A model generated the notes under the pieces. That model made no database searches. It was not told where the DNA came from and was given only the letters and a program-made list of their open reading frames with translations. A stretch of DNA of 53,617 bases, taken from contig JAHJJF010000151.1 of the NCBI GenBank assembly GCA_018823135.1, positions 1-53,617 on the forward strand, written 5' to 3'. This stretch comes from Pseudomonadota bacterium (GTDB taxonomy: Bacteria > Desulfobacterota > Desulfobulbia > Desulfobulbales > CALZHT01). Positions 6,731 to 15,687 of the stretch are shown here, in pieces (positions within the stretch are counted from its first letter, which is position 1; each line of letters opens with the position of its first letter). A program made the position numbers and the translations under genes.

Positions 6731-9700
6731 TTACCTGGAAACGATGCGTTGGCGGAGTGATTGGGTCTTTGCCGAGGGTTCAATGCCAAAGGCATCGGAT
6801 AACTGCTCGCAACACCTGGTATACACGGCAAGGGCACGGGAGGAGTCGCCAAGTGAAACGTAGCATTCCATTAACCCCTGGTAATATTCTTCGGTGAGCG
6901 GATCAAGCTCCAGGGCTTTTTCATAGAGCGGAGTCAATGCCAGACAATCACCGCTCTGCTTGAAAATGGCCATAAGGCGCTCTATCGTCCGCAGCACTTT
7001 AAGGTGCAACCTCTCCCGCGGCCCGATAGCCCACCCTGCCTGTGCATCGTTGACCAGAAAGGGCCCTTTGTAGAGAGAAAGTGATTGTTGTATCTGTTCA
7101 AATGCCGCATTTCTAGAATCCGTCGGGCCGGCAAGCAGCTTTTCCACCTCGCCGAGATTTCTTTCCAGCGCCCAGGTATCGACCCAGCAACGCCGGTCAT
7201 CAATGGTCAGTTTGCCGTGGTTCATCACCAGGATGTCGCCGGGAATAATTTTTCGCAACCGCGACAGCGTCGTGGTGAATGAGCTGTGGGCTGCGTCGCC
7301 GTCGGCGTCGGGCCACAAACAATCGGCAAGTTTTTCCTCGGGCACCGCGCGTCCGCCAAAGGCGATCATGGCCATCAGCAGTTCAAGGGTTTTTTTACCC
7401 GTCTTAACGTTTAAGCGAAGCGATCTGTCTTCCACCACAATGCTGAAACGGCCCAGGGTGTAGATTCTGACCTCCCACGGCCAGTTCGTCAAATGCAGAG
7501 GCGGACTTTTCGGCACTACCTTTCGTTTGCGGATCATCTTCCGGACATGCGCTGTTTCCAGGTCGTTTTCCAGGGCCGTGATCAGGAGATTGTTCATGGT
7601 TTGGGGACGCCACCAGTCAAGATTGTAGATCTCTTTGGCTCTGCCGATGGCCAGTCCTTGGGCCAGAAATTTCAAACCCTTCTTTTTCAGCCCTTGTACA
7701 AAGGCCAGTTCCGCCAGGCCAAGATGCCGGGAATAATCGAGGTAAAGACTCTTGATATGTGCTGCTATTTCACCGGCCCGGTTGAAATATTGCTCAGCTT
7801 CATCATATCGTGCCAGTTCAATCAAAACCGCTCCCATGCCAATGGTGCTGAGCCCTTCAGGAAAGACCCCACCTCGTTCGATGGCAAAGTCCAGTGACTT
7901 TTTCATATGGATCAGAGCGCGTTCTTCTTCATTATCGGCAAGGGCATAAAGTGCCGCCACGAAGTTGAAGTGCCCTTGGTTGAGTTTACCGAATAGATCT
8001 TTCACCGCAGATAATTTGGCCAAGGCTCGGCACCGTTCTTCCGGGTCGGCTGATTCCAGGGTAAGATAGCAGTTCTGAGCCCGCAGAACAAAATCAAAGA
8101 TGTGAATGCCGGATTTATCCGCCAATGCCAACCCTTTATTCGCCCTGGCGGAACTTTTCTCAAAATCTCCATTCAGCCAGTAAAACATGGCCTCGGTTTG
8201 CAGCCAGGGCAGGAGATAGAAAGGTTCGACCTTGTCGAGATCAGCACCGTGCACCATGTGATTGATAAAAATGGTTGCCTCGGAAAACGATCCCATCCAT
8301 ATGAGATAGATCAGATATTGGGTGGCCATGGCAAAGCGGTGGTTGATATTGGGCGCGGTTTTACAGATCATTGCTACCTGTTCCGACCACTTGGGCATAT
8401 CAGCGTGTCCCGGCGAACGGTACAGCAGGAGGCCGAACATACCGAATGCCACCCGGGCCAGTATCTCCGGAGAGGAGATGGACGGTTTCCCGGCAAGAAA
8501 ATCATCCATCCAGATCTTCCAGTCATCCAGCGGCGCAAAGTCATCCCATATGAAGAAATGGGAATCGATCATTCCGGCCCAACTCAGGCACATCCCATCC
8601 TCAAGCTTTTCTTTCTCAAATGTATGCAATGCTTCTTTAAATCGACGGCGGGCCGCCAGTGGATCCACCGAAAGCAGTGCCGTGCCGGCCCAGTAGTTAA
8701 TCCACGGGGCTTTTTGATGAGCAGGTGGAAGGGCGTCAACAAGAGAAAGCAGTGCCCGGAAACGGCCCTGTTCAAGGTAGGGTCGGCTGTTGGCGAGGAT
8801 GAATTCGCTCAGGCCGATCCAGTCTTCGGCGTCTTGCAGCAGAAGGGATGCCTCTTCAGCCATTCCATCCTCCAGGAGCAGGGCGGCCGCCTGTCGCTGC
8901 AGGTCCTGGATATGTTCGCGGGGATACGCAACTTTTCCTTTTTCCAGAAGAAATTCTCGAAACATCGGGTGGAACTGGTAGATCGCGGTGACCGGATCAT
9001 GGCGGGTGGTAAAATATCCATTTTTATGAAATTTCTTTATCAGGTCGCCGGCCTGTCCGTCGCCGGTAAGGGCGTTCACTGAAACACTGGTCATCTCCGG
9101 CAGGAGTGCCGACTTGAGAAGGATGTCCCTCTGGGGATTCGGCATACGGTTGAAAACTTCCTCGGACAGAAATGAAAAGACCTCCTCAGGGGATGAATGA
9201 GGAACTTTGTTGTTCATGTCGCTTACAAAATCAAACCGAGAGTGCAGAACCATACCGGCGACCCAGCCGTGATATTTTGCTTGTATGGCATCGATGTCTT
9301 CCGGTGTAAGGGTTTGGGGATGTCGTGCAGATAAAAACGCTTCGGTTTCATCCCTGGTGAATTCCAGGTCATGATTTGTGATAAAAGACAAGGATTGCCC
9401 GGCTGTGAGGCGCACGAATGAAGGCGTCGAAGGCTCACGGCTGATAAAAATGATACGCCCCTCTTCCGGCAGGATCTCGGCTGCGACCCGCAACATGTCA
9501 TGGACCTGTGCGTCGGGCGCCAGGATCTGGTAGTTGTCAAAGACCATGACAAAACCTTTGGGTAAAACCTGGTAAATCTCTTCAAAATAGTTGCGGCTGA
9601 ATGTGGCCAGGTCAAAGTTGTATTCCGGTGTCAAGCAAGGGAGTTGCTTGCGATAACGGGGAGCACTCTGCCTGACGGCAAGGTTGAGGAAATTGATAAA

Positions 9701-9946
9701 GGTGGCCGGATCACTATCCCGTTCATCGATCTGATACCAGAGAGGCTTGATGCGACGCTCTTTCAGATAACTGCAAACAGCCCAGGTTTTGCCCTGGCCC
9801 GGCGGCGCATATACCCAGACAACAGGTTTGGTGCAGGCCTGGTCAAAAAGTGAAAAGACCCGCAAGCGCTTGAGATAATGCTCCAGCCGTGGGAATTTGA
9901 TTTTTACGGGAACCGGCGGCTTGGCTGAGGGCGTTTTTTTTGTCAT
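6731..9946 (-). CDS. BTAD-domain transcriptional activator with MalT-like ATPase and TPR region
   Basis: A 1071-residue regulator of LuxR-LAL/MalT-like build at the N-terminus and SARP build at the C-terminus. Walker A is APPGQGKTW (residues about 47-55) and Walker B is GFVMVFDNYQIL (about 134-145). A long helical, TPR/MalT-like repeat region spans about 340-800. It ends in an OmpR-like winged helix (about 828-925: IYTLGRFSIVVEDR, KKTLELLMAMIAFGG, SSFTTTLSRLRKII) and a BTAD domain (about 940-1068, SLYKGPFLVND, EEYYQGLMECYVSLGD). Such proteins sense a small molecule or protein through the TPR region and activate nearby promoters. Two sites of SARP geometry upstream of adjacent minus-strand genes are the obvious candidate targets. 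The ligand is unknown. Confidence 0.88.
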   Translation of the reverse strand: MTKKTPSAKPPVPVKIKFPRLEHYLKRLRVFSLFDQACTKPVVWVYAPPGQGKTWAVCSYLKERRIKPLWYQIDERDSDPATFINFLNLAVRQSAPRYRKQLPCLTPEYNFDLATFSRNYFEEIYQVLPKGFVMVFDNYQILAPDAQVHDMLRVAAEILPEEGRIIFISREPSTPSFVRLTAGQSLSFITNHDLEFTRDETEAFLSARHPQTLTPEDIDAIQAKYHGWVAGMVLHSRFDFVSDMNNKVPHSSPEEVFSFLSEEVFNRMPNPQRDILLKSALLPEMTSVSVNALTGDGQAGDLIKKFHKNGYFTTRHDPVTAIYQFHPMFREFLLEKGKVAYPREHIQDLQRQAAALLLEDGMAEEASLLLQDAEDWIGLSEFILANSRPYLEQGRFRALLSLVDALPPAHQKAPWINYWAGTALLSVDPLAARRRFKEALHTFEKEKLEDGMCLSWAGMIDSHFFIWDDFAPLDDWKIWMDDFLAGKPSISSPEILARVAFGMFGLLLYRSPGHADMPKWSEQVAMICKTAPNINHRFAMATQYLIYLIWMGSFSEATIFINHMVHGADLDKVEPFYLLPWLQTEAMFYWLNGDFEKSSARANKGLALADKSGIHIFDFVLRAQNCYLTLESADPEERCRALAKLSAVKDLFGKLNQGHFNFVAALYALADNEEERALIHMKKSLDFAIERGGVFPEGLSTIGMGAVLIELARYDEAEQYFNRAGEIAAHIKSLYLDYSRHLGLAELAFVQGLKKKGLKFLAQGLAIGRAKEIYNLDWWRPQTMNNLLITALENDLETAHVRKMIRKRKVVPKSPPLHLTNWPWEVRIYTLGRFSIVVEDRSLRLNVKTGKKTLELLMAMIAFGGRAVPEEKLADCLWPDADGDAAHSSFTTTLSRLRKIIPGDILVMNHGKLTIDDRRCWVDTWALERNLGEVEKLLAGPTDSRNAAFEQIQQSLSLYKGPFLVNDAQAGWAIGPRERLHLKVLRTIERLMAIFKQSGDCLALTPLYEKALELDPLTEEYYQGLMECYVSLGDSSRALAVYTRCCEQLSDAFGIEPSAKTQSLRQRIVSR

Positions 9947-10299
9947 GGCAAAAAACTAACGTTTTCCAATGTTATTCCGTCGCTTTCCGGAGGTGAGGTG
10001 AAAGGAATTTGCTTTTCGACGCAATGCCAAAATTGAAAAATAGGCTATCAGACACCTGCGCCCATGTCAACTACTGTAAATGGTTAGCAAAACACATGCC
10101 AAGAACCTTTTCATGCGTAGATAATCATATTTTCAGTAACTTACTGATTTACGAAAGGCAATTACGTTGATCATCAATACCGTCAATCCAGTGCAGTAAG
10201 AATTTTCATATAAAATCAAAAAAACTTAAACGGATTATAGTTGGCAGGAGTAAATATGCAAAGTGAACCCGAAGGGACTATCTTAAGAACCTGTCAAAC
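9947..10299. other. Intergenic region, promoter area of the BTAD regulator
   Basis: No open frame of interest. It is AT-rich in its right half. One clear palindrome, TCAGTAA-C-TTACTGA at 10133-10147, lies 187 bp upstream of the regulator start and could be an operator. I see no terminator for the cyclase gene that ends at 10300. Confidence 0.4.
10133..10147. promoter_or_regulatory. 15-bp perfect palindrome upstream of the BTAD regulator
   Basis: TCAGTAA, a central C, then TTACTGA. Odd-length perfect dyads of this kind are typical operators for dimeric repressors. The position suggests control of the large regulator, but no cognate protein is identified. Confidence 0.35.
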
Positions 10300-12351
10300 C
10301 TATTTTGTCTTGTGAGAATATACACCATCCCAGTCCTGCTCCGGAGGATTGGCGATAAAATCTTTGCACCTGGCAATGAATATCTCTGATGGCTTGTCTC
10401 CCATATTGTCTGCGAGGTCTTCAAAAATTGCCATGGCTTGCGAAAATTCCTGGGAAAAATATTTTTCAAGCCCTTGTTCAAATCGTTGTTTGATCTGTTT
10501 ATTGTCTTCGGTGGTTTTCATGGCCTCAAAAATATGCACTGGAATGTTTTTGCCTTTTACCCGCACCCGGTCAAGCTGCCGGACAAGCACCCCGTCCGAA
10601 AGCTGCTCTCTGGTTGCATCGCTGATCACCACCCGGCATTTATAGGTTTTGCATAATCCCTCAAGGCGCGAGGCAAGATTCACCGCATCGCCGATGGCGG
10701 TATATTCAAAACGCACCTTGGAACCCATGTTGCCGACAATGCACTTGCCGGTATTGACGCCAATACCCACATCAACCTCGGGATATCCCTGAGCACGAAA
10801 CCGGCCATTGACTTCATGCAGGGTCTCAATCATTGCAAGGGCCGAATGCACTGCCTTGTCCGCGTGATTTGCCACATCCAGGGGTGCATTGAAAAGAGCC
10901 ATCATCGCATCGCCGATATATTTATCAAGCATGCCTTTGTTGTTTAAGACAACATTGGTCATGGGATCGTGAATCTGGGTCAGCATCTGCACCAGCTGGG
11001 TAGGAGTCACCTTTTCGGAAAGGGAGGTGAAGCCACGGATGTCGGAAAACAGCACGGTGATTTCCCGCTCCACGCCGCCCAGTTCCAGTTTATCAGGATC
11101 TTTGAGGATTTCGCCCACCACCTCGGGCGAAACATAGGAGGTAAAGGCTTTTTTCACCTCGCCGGCGCGTAATTCGGTACGCACAAAGGCAAAAATTTCA
11201 AGAACAATCATCAGCAGAATTACTCCGGCAAAGGCAAAAAATTCACGCAGCCAGATATTCACAGCAATAAGTGCGCCGTTTGCAACAACGGAAAGAAGCA
11301 TGAGCACGGCGATATAAAGGGCGACGCGCTGCCAGAGAATCCGATGAAAACTGATGGCAAAAACCAGAAGCAATCCGAATAGTATCAGTGAAACATCAAG
11401 GGTCCTTGATCCAACAAGTATTTCATTGTTAAGGAGATTTGAAAGCGCCGTATAATGCAGCCACACCCCGGGAGTCACAGGATTAACCGGCGTGGGGCGC
11501 ATGTCATACAACCCCATTTCAGTAACCCCCACGAGGACGACCTTATCCTTGAAAAAATCAGGGGGAACAGTGCCGTCATACACGTCCACTGCCGAAATAA
11601 AAATATCCTGGTCCAAAGTATAAAAGTTGAACTTGAAATAGTTCTCATCCGAAAGATCAACCTCACCCAGGCGAAAGCTCTTCACCCCGTCTTTATCGAG
11701 AACGATTGCGGCCTGTTTATTCTGGTAAAATCTCACAAGCTGCACGGCCAGGGGAGGAAACACAAATCCCTGATGGATATACCCCAGCGGGTACCTCCGA
11801 TAAAGTCCGTCAGGATCCGGCTGGTTTGTAAAAAATGCGCTGGTCAGGCAGGAGGAGGATATTTCAGGGATGTTGATGTCTGCATATTTGTAGTTGCCGA
11901 GGCCGACAACTTCATCAAGAAATTCAATATTGAGATAGTCACTATCATTATGCCGTAATAAATCCAGAGCTTCGACTGATGTCTGCACAACAGCTTCATT
12001 CCGAAAAAGATAGCCGCAGACAATGTTTTCGTTTTGAGAAATAACATCGGCAAGATACTGGTCGTTTTCCTGTGTCGTCCGCTCGCCAAAGATTATATCG
12101 AGTCCGACAATACTCGCCTGATCAAGTCTGGCGAACAAATCCGCATGAACCCTGCGGTCCCATGGATAACGGCCCAGACTTTTTACGGATTTTTCGTCAA
12201 TTGCGACAATGACGACGTTTTCATTGGCTGTAGGCACAAGACCCAGAGAATCACGGATACCGAATTTCGTGTCTTCAAGCTGGAGGGCAAGTTTGTTGAC
12301 GAAATCAAGGTTAAGGAAATAAAGCCCGATTACGATGGCGGTAATTACCAA
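10300..12351 (-). CDS. CHASE2-domain adenylate/guanylate cyclase
   Basis: Class III nucleotide cyclase. An N-terminal membrane segment (ITAIVIGLYFLNL) precedes a CHASE2 sensor domain (residues about 30-300, with VVIVAIDEKSVKSLGRYPW and VVLVGVTEMGLYD). Three close membrane segments follow at about 320-390. The catalytic domain is at about 425-620 (VLFSDIRGFTSLSEK with metal-binding Asp, DKYIGDAMMALFNAP, VGIGVNTGKCIVGNMGS, DAVNLASRLEGL). It makes cAMP or cGMP in response to a periplasmic signal. There is no ATG start: the frame is closed by TAA at 12421-12423, and TTG 12351 is only a formal choice. A strong GGGGAGG (12399-12393) stands five bases before an ATC codon (12387-12385), so the true start may lie there. 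Confidence 0.88.
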   Translation of the reverse strand: MVITAIVIGLYFLNLDFVNKLALQLEDTKFGIRDSLGLVPTANENVVIVAIDEKSVKSLGRYPWDRRVHADLFARLDQASIVGLDIIFGERTTQENDQYLADVISQNENIVCGYLFRNEAVVQTSVEALDLLRHNDSDYLNIEFLDEVVGLGNYKYADINIPEISSSCLTSAFFTNQPDPDGLYRRYPLGYIHQGFVFPPLAVQLVRFYQNKQAAIVLDKDGVKSFRLGEVDLSDENYFKFNFYTLDQDIFISAVDVYDGTVPPDFFKDKVVLVGVTEMGLYDMRPTPVNPVTPGVWLHYTALSNLLNNEILVGSRTLDVSLILFGLLLVFAISFHRILWQRVALYIAVLMLLSVVANGALIAVNIWLREFFAFAGVILLMIVLEIFAFVRTELRAGEVKKAFTSYVSPEVVGEILKDPDKLELGGVEREITVLFSDIRGFTSLSEKVTPTQLVQMLTQIHDPMTNVVLNNKGMLDKYIGDAMMALFNAPLDVANHADKAVHSALAMIETLHEVNGRFRAQGYPEVDVGIGVNTGKCIVGNMGSKVRFEYTAIGDAVNLASRLEGLCKTYKCRVVISDATREQLSDGVLVRQLDRVRVKGKNIPVHIFEAMKTTEDNKQIKQRFEQGLEKYFSQEFSQAMAIFEDLADNMGDKPSEIFIARCKDFIANPPEQDWDGVYSHKTK

Positions 12352-12499
12352 CAGACCCGGTATTCGATAATTGTCAAAAAGCTTGATAAAGGCCTCCCCG
12401 CTGAAATTACAAAAAGATTGTTAAATTTTACTGTAAACGATCTGCAATTGCGAAAAAAACCTGCACCGATTCTTTTACCAAATGACCAGGCAGAACGGG

Positions 12500-13687
12500 T
12501 CAACTGCAGGATTTTACAAGTAAAACAACGGCCTGGGCGGCAATGCCTTCGCCGCGACCGGTGAACCCCATTTTCTCAGTGGTGGTGGCCTTGATATTGA
12601 TTACATTTCTGGAAACCCCGCAGGTCCGTGCCAGGTTATCAAGCATGTCTTCAAAATACGGCACAAGTTTCGGTTCCTGGGCAATTACCGTGATATCGGC
12701 ATTGATCATGGAAAAATTACCAGCCTGCGCTAAATCCATGACTTTTGATAAAAGCACCAGGCTGTCAGCCCCCTTATATTGCGGATCGGAATCAGGAAAA
12801 TGCCTGCCGATATCGCCTTGGCCCATGGCGCCCAAAATAGCATCACAAAGGGCATGCACCAAAACATCGGCATCCGAGTGCCCGAGCAATCCTTTAGAAT
12901 GAGGAATATTAACCCCTCCGAGGATAAGCGGTCTGCCCCCAACCAGTCTATGGGCATCAAAACCCTGCCCGATTCTCAATCCATGCATATCGATGTTCCC
13001 AGATTTCTCGTGGTGTAATAATGCCTCGGCAACCAATAAATCTTCCGGCCTGGTGATCTTGATATTCCTCTCCGATCCCTCCACCACGGTAACAGGCAGG
13101 CCTATATGCTCCAGGAGCGAAGCCTCATCGGTGCCGACAAAACCATCGTTATCCGCAGCGGCAAAGGCCTTGCGTAACAAGTCAGCCCGCACCACCTGCG
13201 GGGTCTGCGCCTGCCAGAGGGTTGACCGGTCAATGGTCTTGATAATTCCGCCCTGCTCATTGACCTTTTTCAGGGTATCCTTCACCGGTATGGCAAGCAT
13301 CGCAGCGCCGGTAACACGTGCTTTTCCTATGGTTTGTTCAATCAATTCCGGGCTGATAAGGGGACGCACAGCATCATGGACCGCGACCAGAGGATTATTC
13401 TCTAATACTTTAAGGCCGGCTCGCACCGAATCCTGACGATGTGTACCACCGGCAACAACGGTGCATCTGTCTTGAAGTGCGTATTTATCGAGTAAATCAA
13501 TGGTGGATTGAAGATATTGTTCCGGAACCGCAACAATAATTTGCCCGATGGACGGGCTTTGCGTAAAAACACGGATGGTATGGATGAGAATCGGAATGCC
13601 GCCAAGGGCAAAAAACTGTTTGGGGGTATCAAGCCCCATGCGGATACCCGATCCTCCTGCAGGTATTATGGCTGCGGTATCTGACAT
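12500..13687 (-). CDS. ispDF: Bifunctional IspD-IspF enzyme of the MEP isoprenoid pathway
   Basis: Fusion of 2-C-methyl-D-erythritol 4-phosphate cytidylyltransferase (IspD, residues about 1-228) and 2-C-methyl-D-erythritol 2,4-cyclodiphosphate synthase (IspF, about 234-395). IspD shows the nucleotide-binding loop IIPAGGSGIRMGLDTPKQF, VAVHDAVRPL and the ERNIKITRPEDL region. IspF shows the metal ligands in GQGFDAHRL, GHSDADVLVHALCDAI and the late TTTEKMGFTGRGEGIAAQA. The fused form is known in several proteobacterial groups; IspE, which acts between the two steps, is not in the window. The gene stands 80 bp upstream of the cyclase frame on the same strand and may be co-transcribed with it. Confidence 0.95.
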   Translation of the reverse strand: MSDTAAIIPAGGSGIRMGLDTPKQFFALGGIPILIHTIRVFTQSPSIGQIIVAVPEQYLQSTIDLLDKYALQDRCTVVAGGTHRQDSVRAGLKVLENNPLVAVHDAVRPLISPELIEQTIGKARVTGAAMLAIPVKDTLKKVNEQGGIIKTIDRSTLWQAQTPQVVRADLLRKAFAAADNDGFVGTDEASLLEHIGLPVTVVEGSERNIKITRPEDLLVAEALLHHEKSGNIDMHGLRIGQGFDAHRLVGGRPLILGGVNIPHSKGLLGHSDADVLVHALCDAILGAMGQGDIGRHFPDSDPQYKGADSLVLLSKVMDLAQAGNFSMINADITVIAQEPKLVPYFEDMLDNLARTCGVSRNVINIKATTTEKMGFTGRGEGIAAQAVVLLVKSCS

Positions 13688-13768
13688 AGGAAGAGTAAAT
13701 AAGCCCGATTCTTAAATAACAGTCAGCGATAATACGATCTTTAACAACTATCGTAATGAAAAAAAATT

Positions 13769-14121
13769 GGAGTGGGCTATAAGCCGAATTCTGTACCCGC
13801 CAAGGCGGGCCATGATCATTTCTCTGGGATGCCGGTCGCCCGGCACCTCTAGCAACCTACCCGGAAACTCGGACGGGCCGCCCTCAAACGTTTCCCTATT
13901 TGGTCTTGCTCCTGGTGGGGTTTACCATGCCTTTCATGTCGCCATGAAAGCGGTGAGCTCTTACCTCGCCTTTTCACCCTTACCCCGCAAGCGGGGCGGT
14001 ATATTTTCTGTGGCACTTTCCCTAGGGTCACCCCCGGTTCGCGTTACGAACCACCCTGCCCTGCGGAGTTCGGACTTTCCTCCAACCCGCCTTGACGGAT
14101 CAGCGATCATGCGCCCACTCC
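13769..14121 (-). ncRNA. rnpB: RNase P RNA (type A)
   Basis: The catalytic RNA that removes 5' leaders from pre-tRNAs. The ends pair as the P1 helix (minus-strand GGAGTGGGC at 14121-14113 with GCCCACTCC at 13777-13769). Near the 5' end is the P4 sequence GGAGGAAAGTCCG, and near the 3' end is ACAGAATTCGGCTTATAGCC, both diagnostic. The region between holds many GC-rich helices. A run of T on the minus strand (13766-13761) directly after P1 probably ends transcription. About 353 bases, normal for bacterial type A. Confidence 0.95.
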
Positions 14122-14184
14122 AAACACTTAACAGATACTTCAAGATAGTCTAATCTTGTATACTAAACTTGAGCAATTGCAGAA

Positions 14185-14829
14185 TTACAGTTTTTCGTCA
14201 ATACCGAGATTAGCCAGTTCGTCGGCCCTTTTGTTCTCATTTCTGGGAACATGCCTTACTTCCCAGGCAGTAAATTCATTAAGGAGAGTGCTTACCTCAA
14301 TGAACAGGGGTTTTAGTTTCTGGTCTTTTACTTTATACCGACCCTGCAACTGCCTGACAATGAGCTCGGAATCGAGGAATATCGAGATATTTTCGGCACC
14401 GTGGTCTTTCAGCGCGGCAAGCCCCATGATAAGCGCCTGATATTCCGCCATATTATTGGTGCATTGCCCAAGGTATTTCCCCCTGGCATAGATCTCGCCG
14501 CCGCTTTCATCAAAAATCACCGCGCCGGCGCCTGCTTCTCCCGGATTTCCCCGGGAAGCGCCATCGGTGTAAACGGTGAGCCTGGAGCCTGCTTTTTTAC
14601 AGGCAGTAAGGTTTTTATCCTCAATCGATTTCTGGACAAATCCACCTTCAGGTTTACTGAGGCGGGAAGCGCAGCTTGCCAAAATTGACCTGATATCACC
14701 GGGCAGTTCGCCTGGAAAACATTTGGATAAAAAATCATCCGTCAACCGCTTCTCAAGAACCAGCAGGACGTCACCCGGACTCGATTGGATTTCGTCTCCG
14801 GAACTTACAATCAGGCGTTCGCTCACCAA
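14185..14829 (-). CDS. Ribonuclease HI family protein with N-terminal extension
   Basis: Cleaves the RNA strand of RNA-DNA hybrids. The RNase H fold occupies residues about 80-212 with all four acidic positions: YTDGASRGNPG, the Glu in NNMAEYQAL, the Asp in FLDSELIVRQL, and NKRADELANLG near the end. The first 80 residues are a helical extension I do not recognise. The start is TTG 14829 or GTG 14826; the ribosome site GGAGG overlaps the stop region of the zinc-ribbon gene three bases upstream, so translation is probably coupled. Confidence 0.88.
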   Translation of the reverse strand: MVSERLIVSSGDEIQSSPGDVLLVLEKRLTDDFLSKCFPGELPGDIRSILASCASRLSKPEGGFVQKSIEDKNLTACKKAGSRLTVYTDGASRGNPGEAGAGAVIFDESGGEIYARGKYLGQCTNNMAEYQALIMGLAALKDHGAENISIFLDSELIVRQLQGRYKVKDQKLKPLFIEVSTLLNEFTAWEVRHVPRNENKRADELANLGIDEKL

Positions 14830-14831
14830 CC

Positions 14832-15548
14832 TTATTCCTCCGGCTGATAATAAAGCATCCGGTTACAGGTAGGACACGAGAGAATTTTTTCTTCCTTGAG
14901 CACTTCATTATAAAATTGCGCAGGAACATTCATATAGCAACCGGTGCAGATACTGTTGGTGACCCCGACAATTGCGATGCCGTTTCGCTTCTCCCGGAGC
15001 ATCTCATATTTTTTCAGACTTGCCGCTGGAACCTTTTTGGATTTGGTCTCACGTGTCTTAAGGAGATCTTCCTTCTTCTTGTTCAGAGTCGTTGCGTTTT
15101 TACCGACTTTCTCATTCTCTTCGGACAACAATGTTTCTTCCGTCGCACAGATAGTAGACTGTTCATGTTCTTTGTTTTTCAGGGTCTCTACCTGTTCCAT
15201 GAGCAAAACAATCTCGTCTTCCCGTTGCTTGTTATTTTTCTTTGCATCCTCAATTTCCTTGAGTAAACTCTGATATTCCCTGTTGGTCTGGACATTCATC
15301 AACTTCGTCTGCCTGTCCTTGATTCGCGCAAGCTCGTCTTCGACCTCAGCTTCGAGTTCCCGGCGGCGTCTTTCACCCGCTCCCTTTTTCTCGTCATATT
15401 TGACAATTGATTCCTGGCGTTCAGCAATGGTAAGTTTGCGTTTTTCCAGTTCTTCCTCTCCAAGGGCCAGATCTTCATCAATCTTACTGATTTGAAGGTC
15501 TATAGCCTGGAGTTCACGAAGGCTTTTCATATCATTCTTTAATCCCAT
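14832..15548 (-). CDS. Coiled-coil protein with C-terminal C4 zinc ribbon (COG1579 family)
   Basis: A 238-residue protein: a long charged coiled coil (about 5-170, many E/K/R heptads), then a C4 zinc ribbon with CTGC and CPTC (about 200-230). COG1579 proteins are putative nucleic-acid-binding proteins of unknown role. In deltaproteobacteria they are often found between Nif3-like and RNase H genes, as here. ATG 15530 (MKSLRELQAID) is an alternative start that fits family members better. Confidence 0.85.
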   Translation of the reverse strand: MGLKNDMKSLRELQAIDLQISKIDEDLALGEEELEKRKLTIAERQESIVKYDEKKGAGERRRRELEAEVEDELARIKDRQTKLMNVQTNREYQSLLKEIEDAKKNNKQREDEIVLLMEQVETLKNKEHEQSTICATEETLLSEENEKVGKNATTLNKKKEDLLKTRETKSKKVPAASLKKYEMLREKRNGIAIVGVTNSICTGCYMNVPAQFYNEVLKEEKILSCPTCNRMLYYQPEE

Positions 15549-15570
15549 TTTTCAACCCGTCTCTCATGTA

Positions 15571-15673
15571 TTGATGAAATCGTAAAAGACTGATTTCATC
15601 GAGTTATTACCTTGTAACCTGTTGATTTTGCTTGGTGGACCTTTTACTACTGCGACTTTTTACGAGTTAATCG
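15571..15673. repeat. Short intergenic element with imperfect inverted ends (TCGTAAAAG motif)
   Basis: The left end TTGATGAAATCGTAAAAGAC and the right end ACTTTTTACGAGTTAATCG form imperfect inverted repeats about 100 bp apart, filling the gap between the zinc-ribbon and Nif3-like genes. The core CGTAAAAG matches the ends of the larger element at 32198-32362. No coding potential. It may be a MITE-like or REP-like repeat. Confidence 0.4.
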
Positions 15674-15687
15674 TGTATTGATTATTT

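Noticed and set aside
8102-9082. 326-codon plus-strand frame opposite the BTAD regulator
   Set aside because: Antisense to the TPR-like part of a well supported gene; long open antisense frames are common in GC-richer coding DNA.
13767-14153. 128-codon plus-strand frame over 13.8-14.15 kb
   Set aside because: The region is RNase P RNA on the minus strand; the frame is incidental.
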